A DNA stretch of 64,000 nucleotides from Neoroseomonas soli (GCF_018129065.1 NZ_JAAEDM010000016.1:1-64000); one strand, 5' to 3'. Counted from the first letter of the stretch, positions 16,954-26,669 are shown. Notes: generated by a model from the letters alone, not told the origin. Made by a program: numbers and translations.

Positions 16954-16983
16954 GCGGGGGGAGAAGGGAACTTCTCCCCCCGC
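16954..16983 (+). terminator. Strong hairpin after EamA gene
   Basis: A perfect 13-bp stem GCGGGGGGAGAAG/CTTCTCCCCCCGC with a GGAA loop begins one base after the stop. No U-run follows directly. It lies next to a repeat family A copy and an inverted pair CTTCTTTGTC/GACAAAGAAG. Confidence 0.6.
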
Positions 16984-17038
16984 ACCCCCCTCAACCTTCT
17001 TTGTCCCTTGGGAACCGACAACGGAAGTCAGTCCCCAA

Positions 17039-17088
17039 AAGACAAAGAAGGGAGGGGGATCGGGGGAGGTTCTCCTCCCCCGACCTTA
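17039..17088 (+). repeat. Interspersed repeat family A, copy 2
   Basis: Close relative of 4912-4962: ACAAAGAAGGGAGGGGG, then the same 9-bp stem CGGGGGAGG/CCTCCCCCG with a TTCT loop (17061-17082). It lies between the converging EamA and NIPSNAP genes and touches the NIPSNAP stop. Confidence 0.7.
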
Positions 17089-17412
17089 CTTCTTCATCTT
17101 CTCGAAAAACGGCGCCGGCTTCACGATGCGGTTCTCCATCTTGACCAGGATGCCGCGCTTCGCGACCTCGGCGAGGTATTCGCCCCAGGCCGGATCTGCC
17201 GCCATCGCCGCGCGCCGTCGTTCGCGATCGGCCTGGTCCGCGTAGCCCCACATGTGGACCACCGTGTTCAGCGAGCCTTCGATGGTCGTGTACCAGCCGA
17301 CGCAGTTGCCGAGGTGCTTCTGCTGCAGCGGCCAGCCCATCTTCTCGTAGAGCTCGACGAATTCTGCCACGCGGTTGGGCAGGCAGGTATAGATGCGCAG
17401 GTCGACGATCAT
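17086..17412 (-). CDS. NIPSNAP family protein
   Basis: A 108-residue single NIPSNAP domain (ferredoxin-like alpha/beta-barrel fold): it starts MIVDLRIYTCLP, with HMWGYADQADRERRRAAM in the middle, and ends NRIVKPAPFF. It has no signal peptide. Function of the bacterial family is unknown. It lies 62 bases behind an oligopeptide-type binding protein gene on the same strand. A second NIPSNAP gene (52894-53220) occurs in a similar setting. Confidence 0.8.
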   Translation of the reverse strand: MIVDLRIYTCLPNRVAEFVELYEKMGWPLQQKHLGNCVGWYTTIEGSLNTVVHMWGYADQADRERRRAAMAADPAWGEYLAEVAKRGILVKMENRIVKPAPFFEKMKK

Positions 17413-17474
17413 CGGCTTTCCCTCCGGTTGGGCGCGCGCAGCATGTCCTGCCGCGCGCGCCCGGGAAAGGCCGG

Positions 17475-19085
17475 TTACTGCACTTCGATCCGCGCCAGGT
17501 CCTGGAACCAGGACTGGGCGGGGGTGAAGTTCCGCACGCGGCGGCTCATCGCGCGCGGGTTCAGGTCGTGCACGATCCAGAGCCAGGGCGGATTGTCCAC
17601 CAGGCGCTCATGCGCAGTCCGCAGCAGCGCGGCCTGGCGCGTCGGGTCGCGTTCCACCTCGAGCTGCGCGAAGGCCGCATCGAACTGGGCGTCCCGCCAA
17701 TGGCCGTTGTTCGACCCTGCCGGGGAGAAGTTCGCCGAGAGGAACCACCGCGCCATCGCCGAGGGGTCCGAGGAGTAGAGGCTGATGTTCACCGCATCCG
17801 CCCCCAGCCACTGCGGCTGCATCGGCGTGAAGCGCAGGGCGGAGAGCAGCGTGTTCCACTCCACCACCTCGAAGTTCACGCGGACGCCGCAATGTTCCTG
17901 CAGCGACTGCTGGACGAACTCGTTCATCGGCAGCGGCAGCATCTGGCCCGAACCGGAGTTCGAGATGCCGACCTTGATCGTCAGCGGACGCTGCGCGTTG
18001 TAGCCGGCTTCGGCCAGCAGTGCCCGCCCGCGCGCCGGGTCCAGGCGGTAGCGGTTCTGCGGGCTGCCGAAGGCCGGGTCGTTCGGCTTCAGGAAGCCCA
18101 CGGCAGGCTCCGCCGTGCCATTCACGAGCTGCACCATGCCCTCGCGGTCGACGCAGTAGTTGAGCGCCTGCCGCACGCGCACGTCCTGCACGGGGCTGCC
18201 GTCCCGGCCTGTCGCGAAGGTCCAGGGCCAGACATGCGGGTAGGAACCGGTGCTGATGGTGAAGCCCGCGCTGCGCAGCGACGGGATCGCATCGGGCGGC
18301 GGCACCTCGATCCAGTCCACCTGGCCGGAACGCAGCGCCGCGAGGCGCGTATTCGCCTCCGGCATCGGCAGCAGCAGGATGCGGTCGAGCCGCGCGCGGC
18401 CGTTCGCATCCCAGTAGCCGTCATGGCGGGTCAGTTCCGCCGACTGCCGCGGTACGAAGCGCGAGAGGCGGAACGGCCCCGTCCCGGCCGGCGGCAGAGC
18501 CGCCACGCGGCCCCAGTCGCGGCCCGCGGTCTCCCAGGACTGCGGCGAGGCGAGCAGGATGTAGGTGACCAGGTACGGCCAGTAGGAGAGCGGCCGCGCC
18601 GTCGTCATCTCGACGGTGAAGTCGTCCACCTTGCGGTAGGATTCCAGCGCCGGCACGCGCCCGCGGACGATGGCGCTGCCCGTCGCGTCGAACTGCGGGC
18701 TGTCGTTGCGGAAGAAGCGGTCGAAGTTCCAGATCACCGCATCCGCATTGAACGGCGTGCCGTCATGGAAGGTCACGTTGCGCCGCAGGTGGAAGCGCCA
18801 GATCTTCGGGTCGTTGGCGTCCTGCTCGTAGCGCTCGGCCAGGCCCGGCCTGACGCCCGCGTTCTGCTGCGGGTTCGAGAGGTCCCACAGCACCAGCGAT
18901 TCGAAGATCGGATAGCCGAGGAAGCGCAGGCCCTCGAAGCCGTTGTTCGGCAGGCCCGTGGTGGTGGGCACGTCCGTTGCCGTCATGGCGATTCGCAGCG
19001 TGCGCGGCTGTTGCGCCAGCGCAGTGCCCGTCGTCAGGGCAAAGGCCGCGGCAACCACGCCACCGGCGAGGCGTGATGTCCTCAT
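17475..19085 (-). CDS. ABC transporter substrate-binding protein, family 5 (peptide/nickel type)
   Basis: A 536-residue periplasmic binding protein: signal peptide [20 protein letters not shown]... ending ALAQQ, then the family 5 (DppA/OppA-like) blocks [31 protein letters not shown] and [16 protein letters not shown], and the C-terminal [14 protein letters not shown]. Start at 19085 with GGGAGGAA in front; an in-frame ATG 42 bases upstream lacks a good site. No permease or ATPase is adjacent. A frameshifted fragment like its C-terminus occurs at 26772-26853. The ligand could be a peptide or another polar compound. Confidence 0.85.
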   Translation of the reverse strand: MRTSRLAGGVVAAAFALTTGTALAQQPRTLRIAMTATDVPTTTGLPNNGFEGLRFLGYPIFESLVLWDLSNPQQNAGVRPGLAERYEQDANDPKIWRFHLRRNVTFHDGTPFNADAVIWNFDRFFRNDSPQFDATGSAIVRGRVPALESYRKVDDFTVEMTTARPLSYWPYLVTYILLASPQSWETAGRDWGRVAALPPAGTGPFRLSRFVPRQSAELTRHDGYWDANGRARLDRILLLPMPEANTRLAALRSGQVDWIEVPPPDAIPSLRSAGFTISTGSYPHVWPWTFATGRDGSPVQDVRVRQALNYCVDREGMVQLVNGTAEPAVGFLKPNDPAFGSPQNRYRLDPARGRALLAEAGYNAQRPLTIKVGISNSGSGQMLPLPMNEFVQQSLQEHCGVRVNFEVVEWNTLLSALRFTPMQPQWLGADAVNISLYSSDPSAMARWFLSANFSPAGSNNGHWRDAQFDAAFAQLEVERDPTRQAALLRTAHERLVDNPPWLWIVHDLNPRAMSRRVRNFTPAQSWFQDLARIEVQ

Positions 19086-19160
19086 CTGAAGTTCCTCCCA
19101 AATCCGGCATCGGCCGGTCGTCAGCACCCTAGCAAGGCTGGCGCGAACGCCAAGCCATGC

Positions 19161-20132
19161 TCATTCGGGGCGGATGTTCTGCTCGCGGATGAGGCGGCCC
19201 CACATCTCCGTCTCGTCCGCGAGCATCCGCCGCATCGCCTCCGCATCGCCGGCTGTCAGGGCGACGCCCTGTTCCGCCATGCGCGCGACCAGCGCGGGGT
19301 CGGTCGTCGCCTCGCGCAGCGCCGCGCCGGCACGTGCGACGATCGGCGCGGGCAGACCCGCCGGGCCGAACAGCCCCTGCCAGAACACGCCGTCGAAGCC
19401 CGCGACGGCGTCGGCGACGGGCGGCAGGTCCGGCAGCACCGTCATGCGCTCCTTCGAGGAGACGGCGAGGCCGCGCGTGGCGCCTTCGCGCAGCGCCGGC
19501 AGCGCTTCCTGCGCCGCGCTGAACATCGCCTGGATGCGGTTGGTGCGCAGGTCGATCAGCGCCGCCGCACCGCCGCGATAGGGCACGTGCACCACATCGA
19601 TCCCGGCGCGCGCGCGGAAGAGCTCGAGGCACAGGTGGTTCACCGCGCCGGTGCCGGAGGACCCGAAGTTCAGCTTGCCGGGGTTCGCCTTGGCGTAGGC
19701 GATCAGTTCCGCCGTGTTGCGCACCGGCAGGGAAGGATGGACGTGCAGCACGAAGGCCGTGCGGAACACCGTGCCGATCGGCGTGAGTTCCGTACGCGGA
19801 TCCTTGGGCAGCAGGTTGGGCTGCAACGCAGGGTTGATGGCGAGCGTCGAGGTTCCCATCAGCAGCGTGTAGCCATCCGGCCGCGCCTGCGCCGCCGCGC
19901 TGTTCGCCACCGCAGTCGCGGCGCCCGGGCGGTTCTCCACCACCAGGCTCTGGCCGAGGGCGCGGCCCATGCGTTCGCATACCGCACGGGCGCCGAAATC
20001 CGTCACGCCGCCGGGCGGATAGCCGAGCAGCATGGTGACGGCGCGGTTCGGCCAGGCATCCTGCGCCGCGGCGCCACGGGCGAAGGCGGGCAAGGCGAGC
20101 GGGGCGGCAAGCAGCGCGCGGCGGGTGGTCAT
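19161..20132 (-). CDS. Tripartite tricarboxylate transporter (Bug) substrate-binding protein
   Basis: A 323-residue Bug/TctC protein: signal peptide [20 protein letters not shown], then [55 protein letters not shown] and the ending [14 protein letters not shown]. Start at 20132, preceded by GGAGGAACG. It is divergent from the phn operon with 144 bases between the starts. No membrane partner is nearby. The ligand is unknown, probably a carboxylate. Confidence 0.85.
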   Translation of the reverse strand: MTTRRALLAAPLALPAFARGAAAQDAWPNRAVTMLLGYPPGGVTDFGARAVCERMGRALGQSLVVENRPGAATAVANSAAAQARPDGYTLLMGTSTLAINPALQPNLLPKDPRTELTPIGTVFRTAFVLHVHPSLPVRNTAELIAYAKANPGKLNFGSSGTGAVNHLCLELFRARAGIDVVHVPYRGGAAALIDLRTNRIQAMFSAAQEALPALREGATRGLAVSSKERMTVLPDLPPVADAVAGFDGVFWQGLFGPAGLPAPIVARAGAALREATTDPALVARMAEQGVALTAGDAEAMRRMLADETEMWGRLIREQNIRPE

Positions 20133-20206
20133 GGCGTTCCTCCAGGCTTGGTTGCGGCCATCGTGCCGCCCGCCTCCACCGACGGCAACCGCGCGCCGCA
20201 ACGGGT

Positions 20207-20224
20207 CTGTCATGCGCTCGTCAT
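20207..20224 (+). promoter_or_regulatory. Candidate Pho box upstream of phnC
   Basis: The sequence CTGTCATGCGCTCGTCAT matches the PhoB box (two CTGTCAT-like heptamers separated by 4 bases): the first heptamer is perfect and the second keeps 5 of 7 bases. It ends 52 bases before the phnC start. PhoB control of phosphonate/phosphate uptake under phosphate starvation is well established in proteobacteria. Confidence 0.6.
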
Positions 20225-20276
20225 CCGGGAGTCACGGCCCGCTGCTACTGCGCCGCAATACGGAGGCACCGGGACC

Positions 20277-21077
20277 ATGCTGGAAATCGATGGGTTGACG
20301 CGCCGCTTCGGCGACAGGACGGCCGTGAACGGCGTGAGCCTGCGCATCCCCGCGGGACAGATGGTCGGCGTCATCGGCCGCTCCGGCGCGGGCAAGTCCA
20401 CCATGCTGCGCATGGTCAACCGCCTGACCGATCCGTCGGACGGGCGCATCCGCTTCGAGGGCACCGACGTCACCGCCCTGCGTGGCCGCGCCCTGCGCGA
20501 CTGGCGCATGCGCTGCGCCATGATCTTCCAGCAGTTCAACCTGGTGCAGCGGCTCGACGTGCTGACCAACGTTCTGGTCGGGCGGCTGAACCGGCGGCCG
20601 GTGATGACCTCCCTGCTGCGCATGTTCACGGCGGAGGAGCGCGCCATGGCGCTGGCCGCGCTGGACCGCTTCGACCTCGCCGAGACCGCGTTGCAGCGTG
20701 CCGACACGCTTTCCGGCGGGCAGCAGCAGCGCGTCGCGATCGCGCGCGCCATGCTGCAGGAACCGCGCATCATCCTCGCCGACGAGCCGATCGCGAGCCT
20801 CGACCCGCGCAACTCCCGCATCGTCATGGAATCGCTGCGCGGCGTGAACCGGGAAGGCATCACGGTGCTGGTCAACCTGCACGACCTCGCCACCGCGCGC
20901 GACTACTGCGACCGCATCGTCGCGCTGAACGCCGGCCGCCTGGTCTTCGACGGCCCGCCCGAGCACCTGACCGCGCAGCGCATCCGCGAAGTCTATGGCG
21001 TGAGCGAGGAGGAATTCGCCGAGGAGGCGGCCATCGCCGTCGGCGCCACGCCCCGCCACGCCGCCATCGCCGCCTGA
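20277..21077 (+). CDS. phnC: Phosphonate ABC transporter ATP-binding protein
   Basis: A 266-residue ABC ATPase with Walker [10 protein letters not shown] (about 35-43), Q-loop FQQFNL, signature [14 protein letters not shown], Walker B IILADEP and the switch His in NLHD. The [16 protein letters not shown] segment and the genetic context (phnD, two phnE) mark it as PhnC. It energises import of phosphonates or phosphate esters. Start at ATG 20277 with GGAGGCACC ahead and a Pho-box-like site further upstream. Confidence 0.9.
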   Translation: MLEIDGLTRRFGDRTAVNGVSLRIPAGQMVGVIGRSGAGKSTMLRMVNRLTDPSDGRIRFEGTDVTALRGRALRDWRMRCAMIFQQFNLVQRLDVLTNVLVGRLNRRPVMTSLLRMFTAEERAMALAALDRFDLAETALQRADTLSGGQQQRVAIARAMLQEPRIILADEPIASLDPRNSRIVMESLRGVNREGITVLVNLHDLATARDYCDRIVALNAGRLVFDGPPEHLTAQRIREVYGVSEEEFAEEAAIAVGATPRHAAIAA

Positions 21078-21100
21078 CCCACCCCCAAGGGAGAGTTCCG

Positions 21101-22099
21101 ATGATCACCCGCCGCACCCTCGCCGGCCTGGCCGCCGGCGCGCTGCTGACGCCCGGCCTCGCCGCCGCGCAGCAGCAGGCGATGCGCCGCACGCTCGACG
21201 CCAGCACCGCGATGCCGGAAGCCGGCCGCCGCCCCTGGGCGGAACAGGTCCCGCAGCTGCGCGTCGGCCTGCTGGGCGGCGAGAACGAGGCCGACCGCCT
21301 CGGCCGCTTCGGCGCCTATCGCGAGCTGCTGGAGCGCACCTTCGGCGTGCCGACGCGCCTCTTCCCCGCTTCCGACTACGCGGGCGTGCTGCAGGCCTTC
21401 TCGGCCGGGCAGATCGAGGTCGCGAGCCTCGGCGCCTCCGGCTACGCGGGCGCCTGGCTCGACACCAATGGCGGCGTCGAGCCGCTGGTCGTCGCCGAGG
21501 AGAATGACGGCTCCATCGCCTATGTCGCGGTGATGGTGGTGCGGGCGGATTCCGGCATCACCAACCTCGAGCAGATGCGCGGCAAGTCGCTCGCCTGGGC
21601 CGATCCGAACTCGACCTCGGGCTATCTGATCCCGCGCTTCGCGCTGCGCCGCGCCGGCATCGGCGTCGAGAGCGGGCAGTATTTCACCCGCACCGGCTTC
21701 GCCGGCGGCCACGAGCAGGGCGTCGTCGCCGTGCTGCAGCGCCAGTACGACGGCGCGGTGACCTGGGCCTCGGGCCAGGGCGACGCCGCGCAGGGCTACA
21801 GCCGCGGCAACCTGCGCGCGATGGTCGAGAAGGGCATGCTCAACATGTCCGACCTCCGCGTGATCTGGACCTCCGACCCGATCCCGAACGGCCCGCTGAC
21901 CGCGCGCAGCGCGCTGCCGGCGGCCTTCAAGGAAGACATCAAGCGCTTCCATCTGGCGCTGCCCAAGGCGCATCCGGACATCTACCGCCAGGTCGAGCGC
22001 GGCGGCGGAACCGGCTACCGCGAAGTCAACCACCAGACCTTCGACCTGATCGTCGAGCTGCGGCGCGAGGAAGCCGCCGCGCGCCGCCGGCGTTCGTGA
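21101..22099 (+). CDS. phnD: Phosphonate ABC transporter substrate-binding protein
   Basis: A 332-residue periplasmic binding protein with signal peptide MITRRTLAGLAAGALLTPG, cleaved near LAAAQ. It has the PhnD-type features LRVGLLGGENEADRL, ASLGASGYAGAW, WADPNSTSGYLIPRF and the ligand-binding WTSDPIPNGPL. It follows phnC by 23 bases, preceded by GGGAGAG, and its stop overlaps the GTG start of the first permease gene. Whether it prefers phosphonates, phosphite or phosphate cannot be read from sequence; no C-P lyase gene lies in the window. Confidence 0.88.
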   Translation: MITRRTLAGLAAGALLTPGLAAAQQQAMRRTLDASTAMPEAGRRPWAEQVPQLRVGLLGGENEADRLGRFGAYRELLERTFGVPTRLFPASDYAGVLQAFSAGQIEVASLGASGYAGAWLDTNGGVEPLVVAEENDGSIAYVAVMVVRADSGITNLEQMRGKSLAWADPNSTSGYLIPRFALRRAGIGVESGQYFTRTGFAGGHEQGVVAVLQRQYDGAVTWASGQGDAAQGYSRGNLRAMVEKGMLNMSDLRVIWTSDPIPNGPLTARSALPAAFKEDIKRFHLALPKAHPDIYRQVERGGGTGYREVNHQTFDLIVELRREEAAARRRRS

Positions 22100-22998
22100 G
22101 CACGGCCTACGGCAACGACCTCCCTGCGGTGATCCGCGGGGAGGAAGCCTACCGGGCGGCCCGCCGACAGAAGCGCGCACAGGCGCTTCTCGGCGGGCTG
22201 ATCCTGCTTGCCTGCCTGCTCGCCGCGGCCTGGGTCAGCGAGGCGCATCCCGCCACCCTCTGGGCCGGCCTGCCGCGCATCGGCGAATACTTCGCCCGCA
22301 TCCTGCCGGACCTGCGCTGGCACGCGCTGTTCGCGGGATCGGAGACGGAAGGCTCCATCGCCTTCTGGTTCTACCGCCTGCCCGAATGGGCGCTGCTGAT
22401 CCTGGAAACCGCCAACATGGCGGCGCTCGCCACGCTGCTCGGCTCGGCCGCGGCGCTGGTGCTGGCCTTTCCGGCGGCGCGCAACATCGCGCCCTCGCCG
22501 CTCGCCTTCCATCTGGCGCGCCGGTCGCTCGAAGCGCTGCGCACCGTCCCCGAGATCGTCTATGCGCTGATCTTCGTCTGGGCCTTCGGCGTCGGGCCGC
22601 TGGCGGGCATCCTCGCCATCGCGCTGCATTCGGCCGGCGCCAACGGCAAGCTGTTCGCGGAAGCGATCGAGAACGCGGACCTCAAGGCCTGGGAAGGCGT
22701 GCAGAGCGCCGGCGGATCCTGGCTGCATGCCTGCCGCTTCGCGGTGCTGCCGCAGGTGCTGCCCAACATCATCTCCTACCTGCTGCTGCGCTTCGAGGTG
22801 AACATCCGCTCCGCGAGCGTGATCGGCTTCGTCGGCGCCGGCGGCATCGGGGAGGAACTCTACAAGGTGATCTCCTTCAACTACTATGAGGAGATCAGCG
22901 CCATCGTCATGCTGATCATCCTGACCGTCGCCTGCGTGGACCTGCTCTCCGAACGCCTGCGCCACGCCGCGATCGGGCGGCTGGAGGCGGCGCGATGA
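22096..22998 (+). CDS. phnE: Phosphonate ABC transporter permease
   Basis: A 300-residue inner-membrane permease (binding-protein-dependent transport family) with N-terminal cytosolic stretch, a first helix around 34-52, and further helices. The EAA loop motif that contacts PhnC reads EAIENADLKAWEGVQSAG. The start is a GTG overlapping the phnD stop. It ends with an ATGA overlap into the second permease, so phnC-D-E-E form one unit. The last periplasmic/membrane part contains GFVGAGGIGEELY, typical of PhnE. Confidence 0.88.
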   Translation: MSTAYGNDLPAVIRGEEAYRAARRQKRAQALLGGLILLACLLAAAWVSEAHPATLWAGLPRIGEYFARILPDLRWHALFAGSETEGSIAFWFYRLPEWALLILETANMAALATLLGSAAALVLAFPAARNIAPSPLAFHLARRSLEALRTVPEIVYALIFVWAFGVGPLAGILAIALHSAGANGKLFAEAIENADLKAWEGVQSAGGSWLHACRFAVLPQVLPNIISYLLLRFEVNIRSASVIGFVGAGGIGEELYKVISFNYYEEISAIVMLIILTVACVDLLSERLRHAAIGRLEAAR

Positions 22999-23831
22999 TG
23001 CCGCGCGCGAATGTCGCGACGTGGCGGGAACGCATGCCCGCGGCCTTCGGTGTTTCCCCGGCGCGGCGCGCGTTGCGCGCGGTCGGGTGGGCGCTGTTCC
23101 TCGCCTGGTTCGCCGGCGCGCTGTGGTGGTTCGGCTTCACGCCGCAGCGGCTGTGGAACGGGCTCTCGGGCCTCGGCACCATCGTCGTGCTGATGGTACC
23201 GCCCTCCCCGGGCGAACTCTGGGTCGAGATCCTGAAGGGCATGGCGGAATCCGTCGCCATGGCCTTCCTCGGCACCTTCATGGCGGCGATCGTCGCGGTG
23301 CCGCTCGGCTTCCTCGGCGCGCGCAACGTCGTCACCAGCGTGCTGTGGCGCTTCTCGCTGCGCCGCCTGCTCGATGGCTTCCGCGGCGTGGACCAGCTGA
23401 TCTGGGCGCTGGCCTATGTTCGGGCGGTGGGGCTCGGGCCGCTTGCGGGCGTGCTCGCGATCTTCACGGCGGATATCGCGGTGCTGGCGAAGCTCTACGC
23501 CGAAGCGATCGAGAACGCGGAGAGAAAGCAGGCCGAAGGCGTCGTCGCCGCGGGCGGCGGGCGGCTATCCGCCGTGCGCTTCGGCATCCTGCCGCAGGTC
23601 GCGCCGGTGATGCTCGCGCAGGCGCTGTATTTCTTCGAAAGCAATACGCGCTCGGCCGCCATCCTCGGCGTGGTGGGCGCGGGCGGCATCGGATTGCAGA
23701 TCGCCGAGCGCATCCGCGTGCGGCACTGGGACGAGGTCGCCTTCATCATCCTGCTGATGATCGTGACGGTCGCGGCCATCGACTTCCTGTCCGCCCGGAT
23801 CCGCCGCAGGCTGATCGGCACCCGCGCCTGA
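22995..23831 (+). CDS. phnE: Phosphonate ABC transporter permease, second subunit
   Basis: A 278-residue homologue of the preceding permease. The EAA motif reads EAIENAERKQAEGVVAAGGG and the C-terminal block GVVGAGGIGLQIAERI is conserved. Two PhnE-type permeases in series would assemble as a heterodimer, as in several phn operons of alphaproteobacteria. The start ATG overlaps the previous stop. A rhodanese gene follows 59 bases on. Confidence 0.88.
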   Translation: MMPRANVATWRERMPAAFGVSPARRALRAVGWALFLAWFAGALWWFGFTPQRLWNGLSGLGTIVVLMVPPSPGELWVEILKGMAESVAMAFLGTFMAAIVAVPLGFLGARNVVTSVLWRFSLRRLLDGFRGVDQLIWALAYVRAVGLGPLAGVLAIFTADIAVLAKLYAEAIENAERKQAEGVVAAGGGRLSAVRFGILPQVAPVMLAQALYFFESNTRSAAILGVVGAGGIGLQIAERIRVRHWDEVAFIILLMIVTVAAIDFLSARIRRRLIGTRA

Positions 23832-23890
23832 CGGGCGTTGTGGCCCGCGGCCGCGCGGCGCATCCTCCCGCCGTCGAACGGGAGAATGCG

Positions 23891-24289
23891 ATGAGGAAGG
23901 GCTACAAGGCGCTGCTCGAGGAAGCGAACGCGGTCATCGAGACGGTGCCCGTGGACCAGGCCCTGCGCCTGCTGGGAAATGACGGCGTGGTCTTCGTCGA
24001 TCTGCGCGACCCGCGCGAGATCCAGCGCGAAGGGCGCGTTCCCGGATCCTTCTCCTGCCCGCGCGGCATGCTCGAATTCTGGATCGATCCGGAGAGCCCC
24101 TACGCCAAGCCGGTCTTCGCCGAGCCCAGGAAATTCCTCTTCTACTGCGCGAGCGGTTGGCGGTCCGCGCTGGCGACGAAGACCGCGCAGGAGATGGGGC
24201 TGGAGAACGTCGCGCATGTGGGCGGCGGCTTCACGGCCTGGCGGAACGGCGGTGGCGCGGTGGAAATGCCCGAACCGAAGCACCGCTGA
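23891..24289 (+). CDS. Rhodanese-like domain protein
   Basis: A 132-residue single rhodanese domain with the active-site loop CASGWRSA (Cys about residue 89), preceded by the CH2A-like FVDLRDPREI and followed by HVGGGFTAWRNGGG. The loop size fits sulfurtransferase rather than phosphatase activity. No signal peptide. It lies 59 bases behind phnE with its own GGGAG site, so it may be the last gene of the phn unit; a functional link is not evident. A short hairpin GAGGGGCTTCGCCCCTC follows its stop. Confidence 0.85.
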   Translation: MRKGYKALLEEANAVIETVPVDQALRLLGNDGVVFVDLRDPREIQREGRVPGSFSCPRGMLEFWIDPESPYAKPVFAEPRKFLFYCASGWRSALATKTAQEMGLENVAHVGGGFTAWRNGGGAVEMPEPKHR

Positions 24290-24293
24290 CCGC

Positions 24294-24310
24294 GAGGGGC
24301 TTCGCCCCTC
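24294..24310 (+). terminator. Hairpin after rhodanese gene
   Basis: GAGGGGC/GCCCCTC (7 bp) with a TTC loop lies 4 bases behind the stop. There is no U-run. It resembles the first hairpin of repeat family B. Confidence 0.45.
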
Positions 24311-24443
24311 AAGCGCGTGGATGAGGTTTCATGGTGTAAGGGCGGCGTGATGCCCCCGCATTGCCAGAAAGGCGCCCTCAACTTCCCCATATGATGGGCG
24401 TTGATCTCCCATGGCGCCGTCCGCGCCCAAGGAGAAGCAGGCC

Positions 24444-26669
24444 ATGCGCAGCTTCACGAAGCCGGGCACACGCGCAGCGATCCTGGCGCTTCCGCTCGCC
24501 CTGCTGCTGCCGGCGCCGCTGCCGGCGCAACCCTTGCCCCCGCCCGTCGCCGGCGCGGACGCCACCGCGGCCGAACCGTTCGACCCGCCGACGCGCGTCG
24601 GGCGCATCGCGCGCCTGAGCGGCCAGGTCTCCTATCGCCTGCCCGGCGACGAGCAATGGCAGCCGGCAAGCCGGAACCTCCCCATCACCGAGGGCAATGC
24701 CATCTACGCGGCGCCAGGCAGTCGCGCGCTGCTGGAGGTCGGCCAGAGCCGCATCGCGCTGGAGGGTGGTTCCGACCTCCAGTTGGCTGCGCTCGATGAC
24801 AGGGCGCTGGCTGCCACGCTGCCGCGCGGCGCGGCGTATGTGACGCTTTCCGGCGTCGCACCGGGAGAGACGGCGCAGATCGTCACGCCGCAGGCGGGCG
24901 TCACCCTGCCGGTTCAGGGCCGCTACCTTTTCGAGGTGCCGGAGAGCGGCCCCTCGCGCGTCGCCGTGCTGGAAGGCGAGGCCCTGCTCGCCACCGGCGG
25001 CGGGGAAATGCGCCTGACCTCGGGCCAGGCCGCGATCTTCGCCGAGGGCGCGCCCCCGCGCATCGAGCGGGCAGGGCCGGGCTCGCCCCTGGTCGCCTGG
25101 GCCGATGGCGTCCTGCCGCCGCAGCGCTACGCCGTTCCGGCCGCCGCCGCCGGCATGACGGGCATCGGCGAACTGGCCGCCTATGGCACCTGGGCGCCGA
25201 GCCCCGAATACGGCCAGGTCTGGTATCCGAACGTCGCCGCCTCCTGGGCGCCCTATCGCGACGGCTACTGGGAGTGGGTGGAACCCTGGGGCTGGACCTG
25301 GGTGGACGCGCAGCCCTGGGGCTATGCGCCGTCCCATTACGGCCGCTGGGTCCAGATCGGCCCGCGCTGGGCCTGGACGCCGGTGGTGGTGGTGGCCGTG
25401 GGTGCACTCATGCCGAGCCCGGTCTGGGCCCCCGCCAATGTGCGCTTCTTCGGCGGCGGCTACGGCGGGCCGGGCTATGCGCCGGTCGCCTGGGTGCCGC
25501 TCGCGCCGCGCGAGGCCTATTACCCATGGTATCGCGCCTCTCCCCGCTACGTGGAGCGGGTGAACCTCCGCTACGTCACCAATGTGCGCGAGGTGACGAA
25601 CGTCTGGGTGCAGAACCGCGACGGGCGCGACTTCCGCCGCGGGGAGACGATCGAGCAGTTCCGCAACCGGCGCTACGCGACGGTCGTGCCGGCCGAGGCG
25701 ATGCTGCGGTCCCGTCCCGTGCGGCAGGAGATGGCGCGCGTGCGGCCGGAGGACCGGCGCCGGGTGGCGTCGCTGCAGGAGGGCGTCCCTCGCCCCGGGC
25801 CGGGCACGGCGGGGCTGACGCCGCTGGCCGCCGAGAGACTCGGCATTGCGCCGGACGCACTGCGCCGCGGGCCGGCGCGGCGGGGTCCCTCCGCCGAACC
25901 GCATGCGGCGCTGCGGGAGCGCCTGCCGGACGAGATGCGTGGTCCCCCCGAGGGACGGCGCTGGGCCGATCGTCGCCCGGATGAGCCTGTCGCCGGAAGG
26001 CCGGCGCTGCCGCCGGGCGCGCGCCCAGGCACCCCGATGCCGCAAAGGGACGCGACGGCGCCGCCGCGAGCCGGGACTTCTCCCGCACCCGGCGGCCCGC
26101 GCCCACCCCTGGACGACCAGCAGCGCCAGGCCATCGAGCAGCAACGCCGCCTGATGGAGGAACATCAGCGCCGTGCGGCCGACCGGCCAGGCCGGGTGGT
26201 CGAGGACCAGCAGCGCACGCAGGGCCAGCCCCCTCGCCCGGGCGAAGAACGCCAGCGCGGCCGCCTCGACGCGGTGCGCCCCGAAGGCGCGGACCAGCGG
26301 CAACGCCAGCCCGTCGAGCAGCAACGCCGGGCCATGGAGGAACAGCAACGCCGCGGCGCGGAACAGCAGCAACGCCAGGCCGTCGAACAGCAGCGCCGGG
26401 CCATGGAGGAACAGCAACGCCGCGGCGCGGAACAGCAGCAACGCCAGGCCGTCGAACAGCAGCGCCGGGCCATGGAGGAACAGCAGCGCCGCGGTGCGGA
26501 ACAGCAGCAACGCCGCGCCATGGAACAGCAGCAGCGCCAAGCCATGGAGCAGCAGCGTCGCGCCGTGGAGCAGCAGCAACGGCACGGTGCCGAGCAGCAA
26601 CAGCGCCGCGCCGCCGAGCAGCAGCACCAGGCCAACCCGCGGCGCAACCAGCAGCGACCTGAGAACTGA
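24444..26669 (+). CDS. FecR-domain / DUF6600-like exported protein with Gln/Arg-rich repeat tail
   Basis: A 741-residue exported protein. Signal peptide at 1-32 (hydrophobic LALLLPAPLPAQ). A FecR-like beta domain at about 45-220 (SGQVSYRLPGDEQWQ, YVTLSGVAPGETAQIVTPQ). A DUF6600-like region at 230-370 rich in Trp and Tyr (YGTWAPSPEYGQVWYP, DGYWEWVEPWGWTWV). Then a disordered Arg/Pro-rich part and a C-terminal tail of Glu, Gln and Arg built from a 23-residue unit repeated three times (26312-26518) plus decayed copies; this tail predicts long charged helix or coiled coil. ATG 24444 was chosen for AAGGAG ahead. A cell-envelope or moonlighting structural role is possible; function unknown. Confidence 0.75.
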   Translation: MRSFTKPGTRAAILALPLALLLPAPLPAQPLPPPVAGADATAAEPFDPPTRVGRIARLSGQVSYRLPGDEQWQPASRNLPITEGNAIYAAPGSRALLEVGQSRIALEGGSDLQLAALDDRALAATLPRGAAYVTLSGVAPGETAQIVTPQAGVTLPVQGRYLFEVPESGPSRVAVLEGEALLATGGGEMRLTSGQAAIFAEGAPPRIERAGPGSPLVAWADGVLPPQRYAVPAAAAGMTGIGELAAYGTWAPSPEYGQVWYPNVAASWAPYRDGYWEWVEPWGWTWVDAQPWGYAPSHYGRWVQIGPRWAWTPVVVVAVGALMPSPVWAPANVRFFGGGYGGPGYAPVAWVPLAPREAYYPWYRASPRYVERVNLRYVTNVREVTNVWVQNRDGRDFRRGETIEQFRNRRYATVVPAEAMLRSRPVRQEMARVRPEDRRRVASLQEGVPRPGPGTAGLTPLAAERLGIAPDALRRGPARRGPSAEPHAALRERLPDEMRGPPEGRRWADRRPDEPVAGRPALPPGARPGTPMPQRDATAPPRAGTSPAPGGPRPPLDDQQRQAIEQQRRLMEEHQRRAADRPGRVVEDQQRTQGQPPRPGEERQRGRLDAVRPEGADQRQRQPVEQQRRAMEEQQRRGAEQQQRQAVEQQRRAMEEQQRRGAEQQQRQAVEQQRRAMEEQQRRGAEQQQRRAMEQQQRQAMEQQRRAVEQQQRHGAEQQQRRAAEQQHQANPRRNQQRPEN
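26312..26518 (+). repeat. Three 69-bp tandem repeats inside the coding region
   Basis: Units start at 26312, 26381 and 26450 and differ by only a few bases; each encodes VEQQRRAMEEQQRRGAEQQQ plus three residues. Shorter decayed relatives continue to about 26630. Near-identity at DNA level points to recent expansion by slippage or recombination. Confidence 0.9.

Noticed and set aside
26312-26630. CRISPR array
   Set aside because: The regular repeats are tandem 69-bp units inside an open reading frame without spacers; no cas genes are present.
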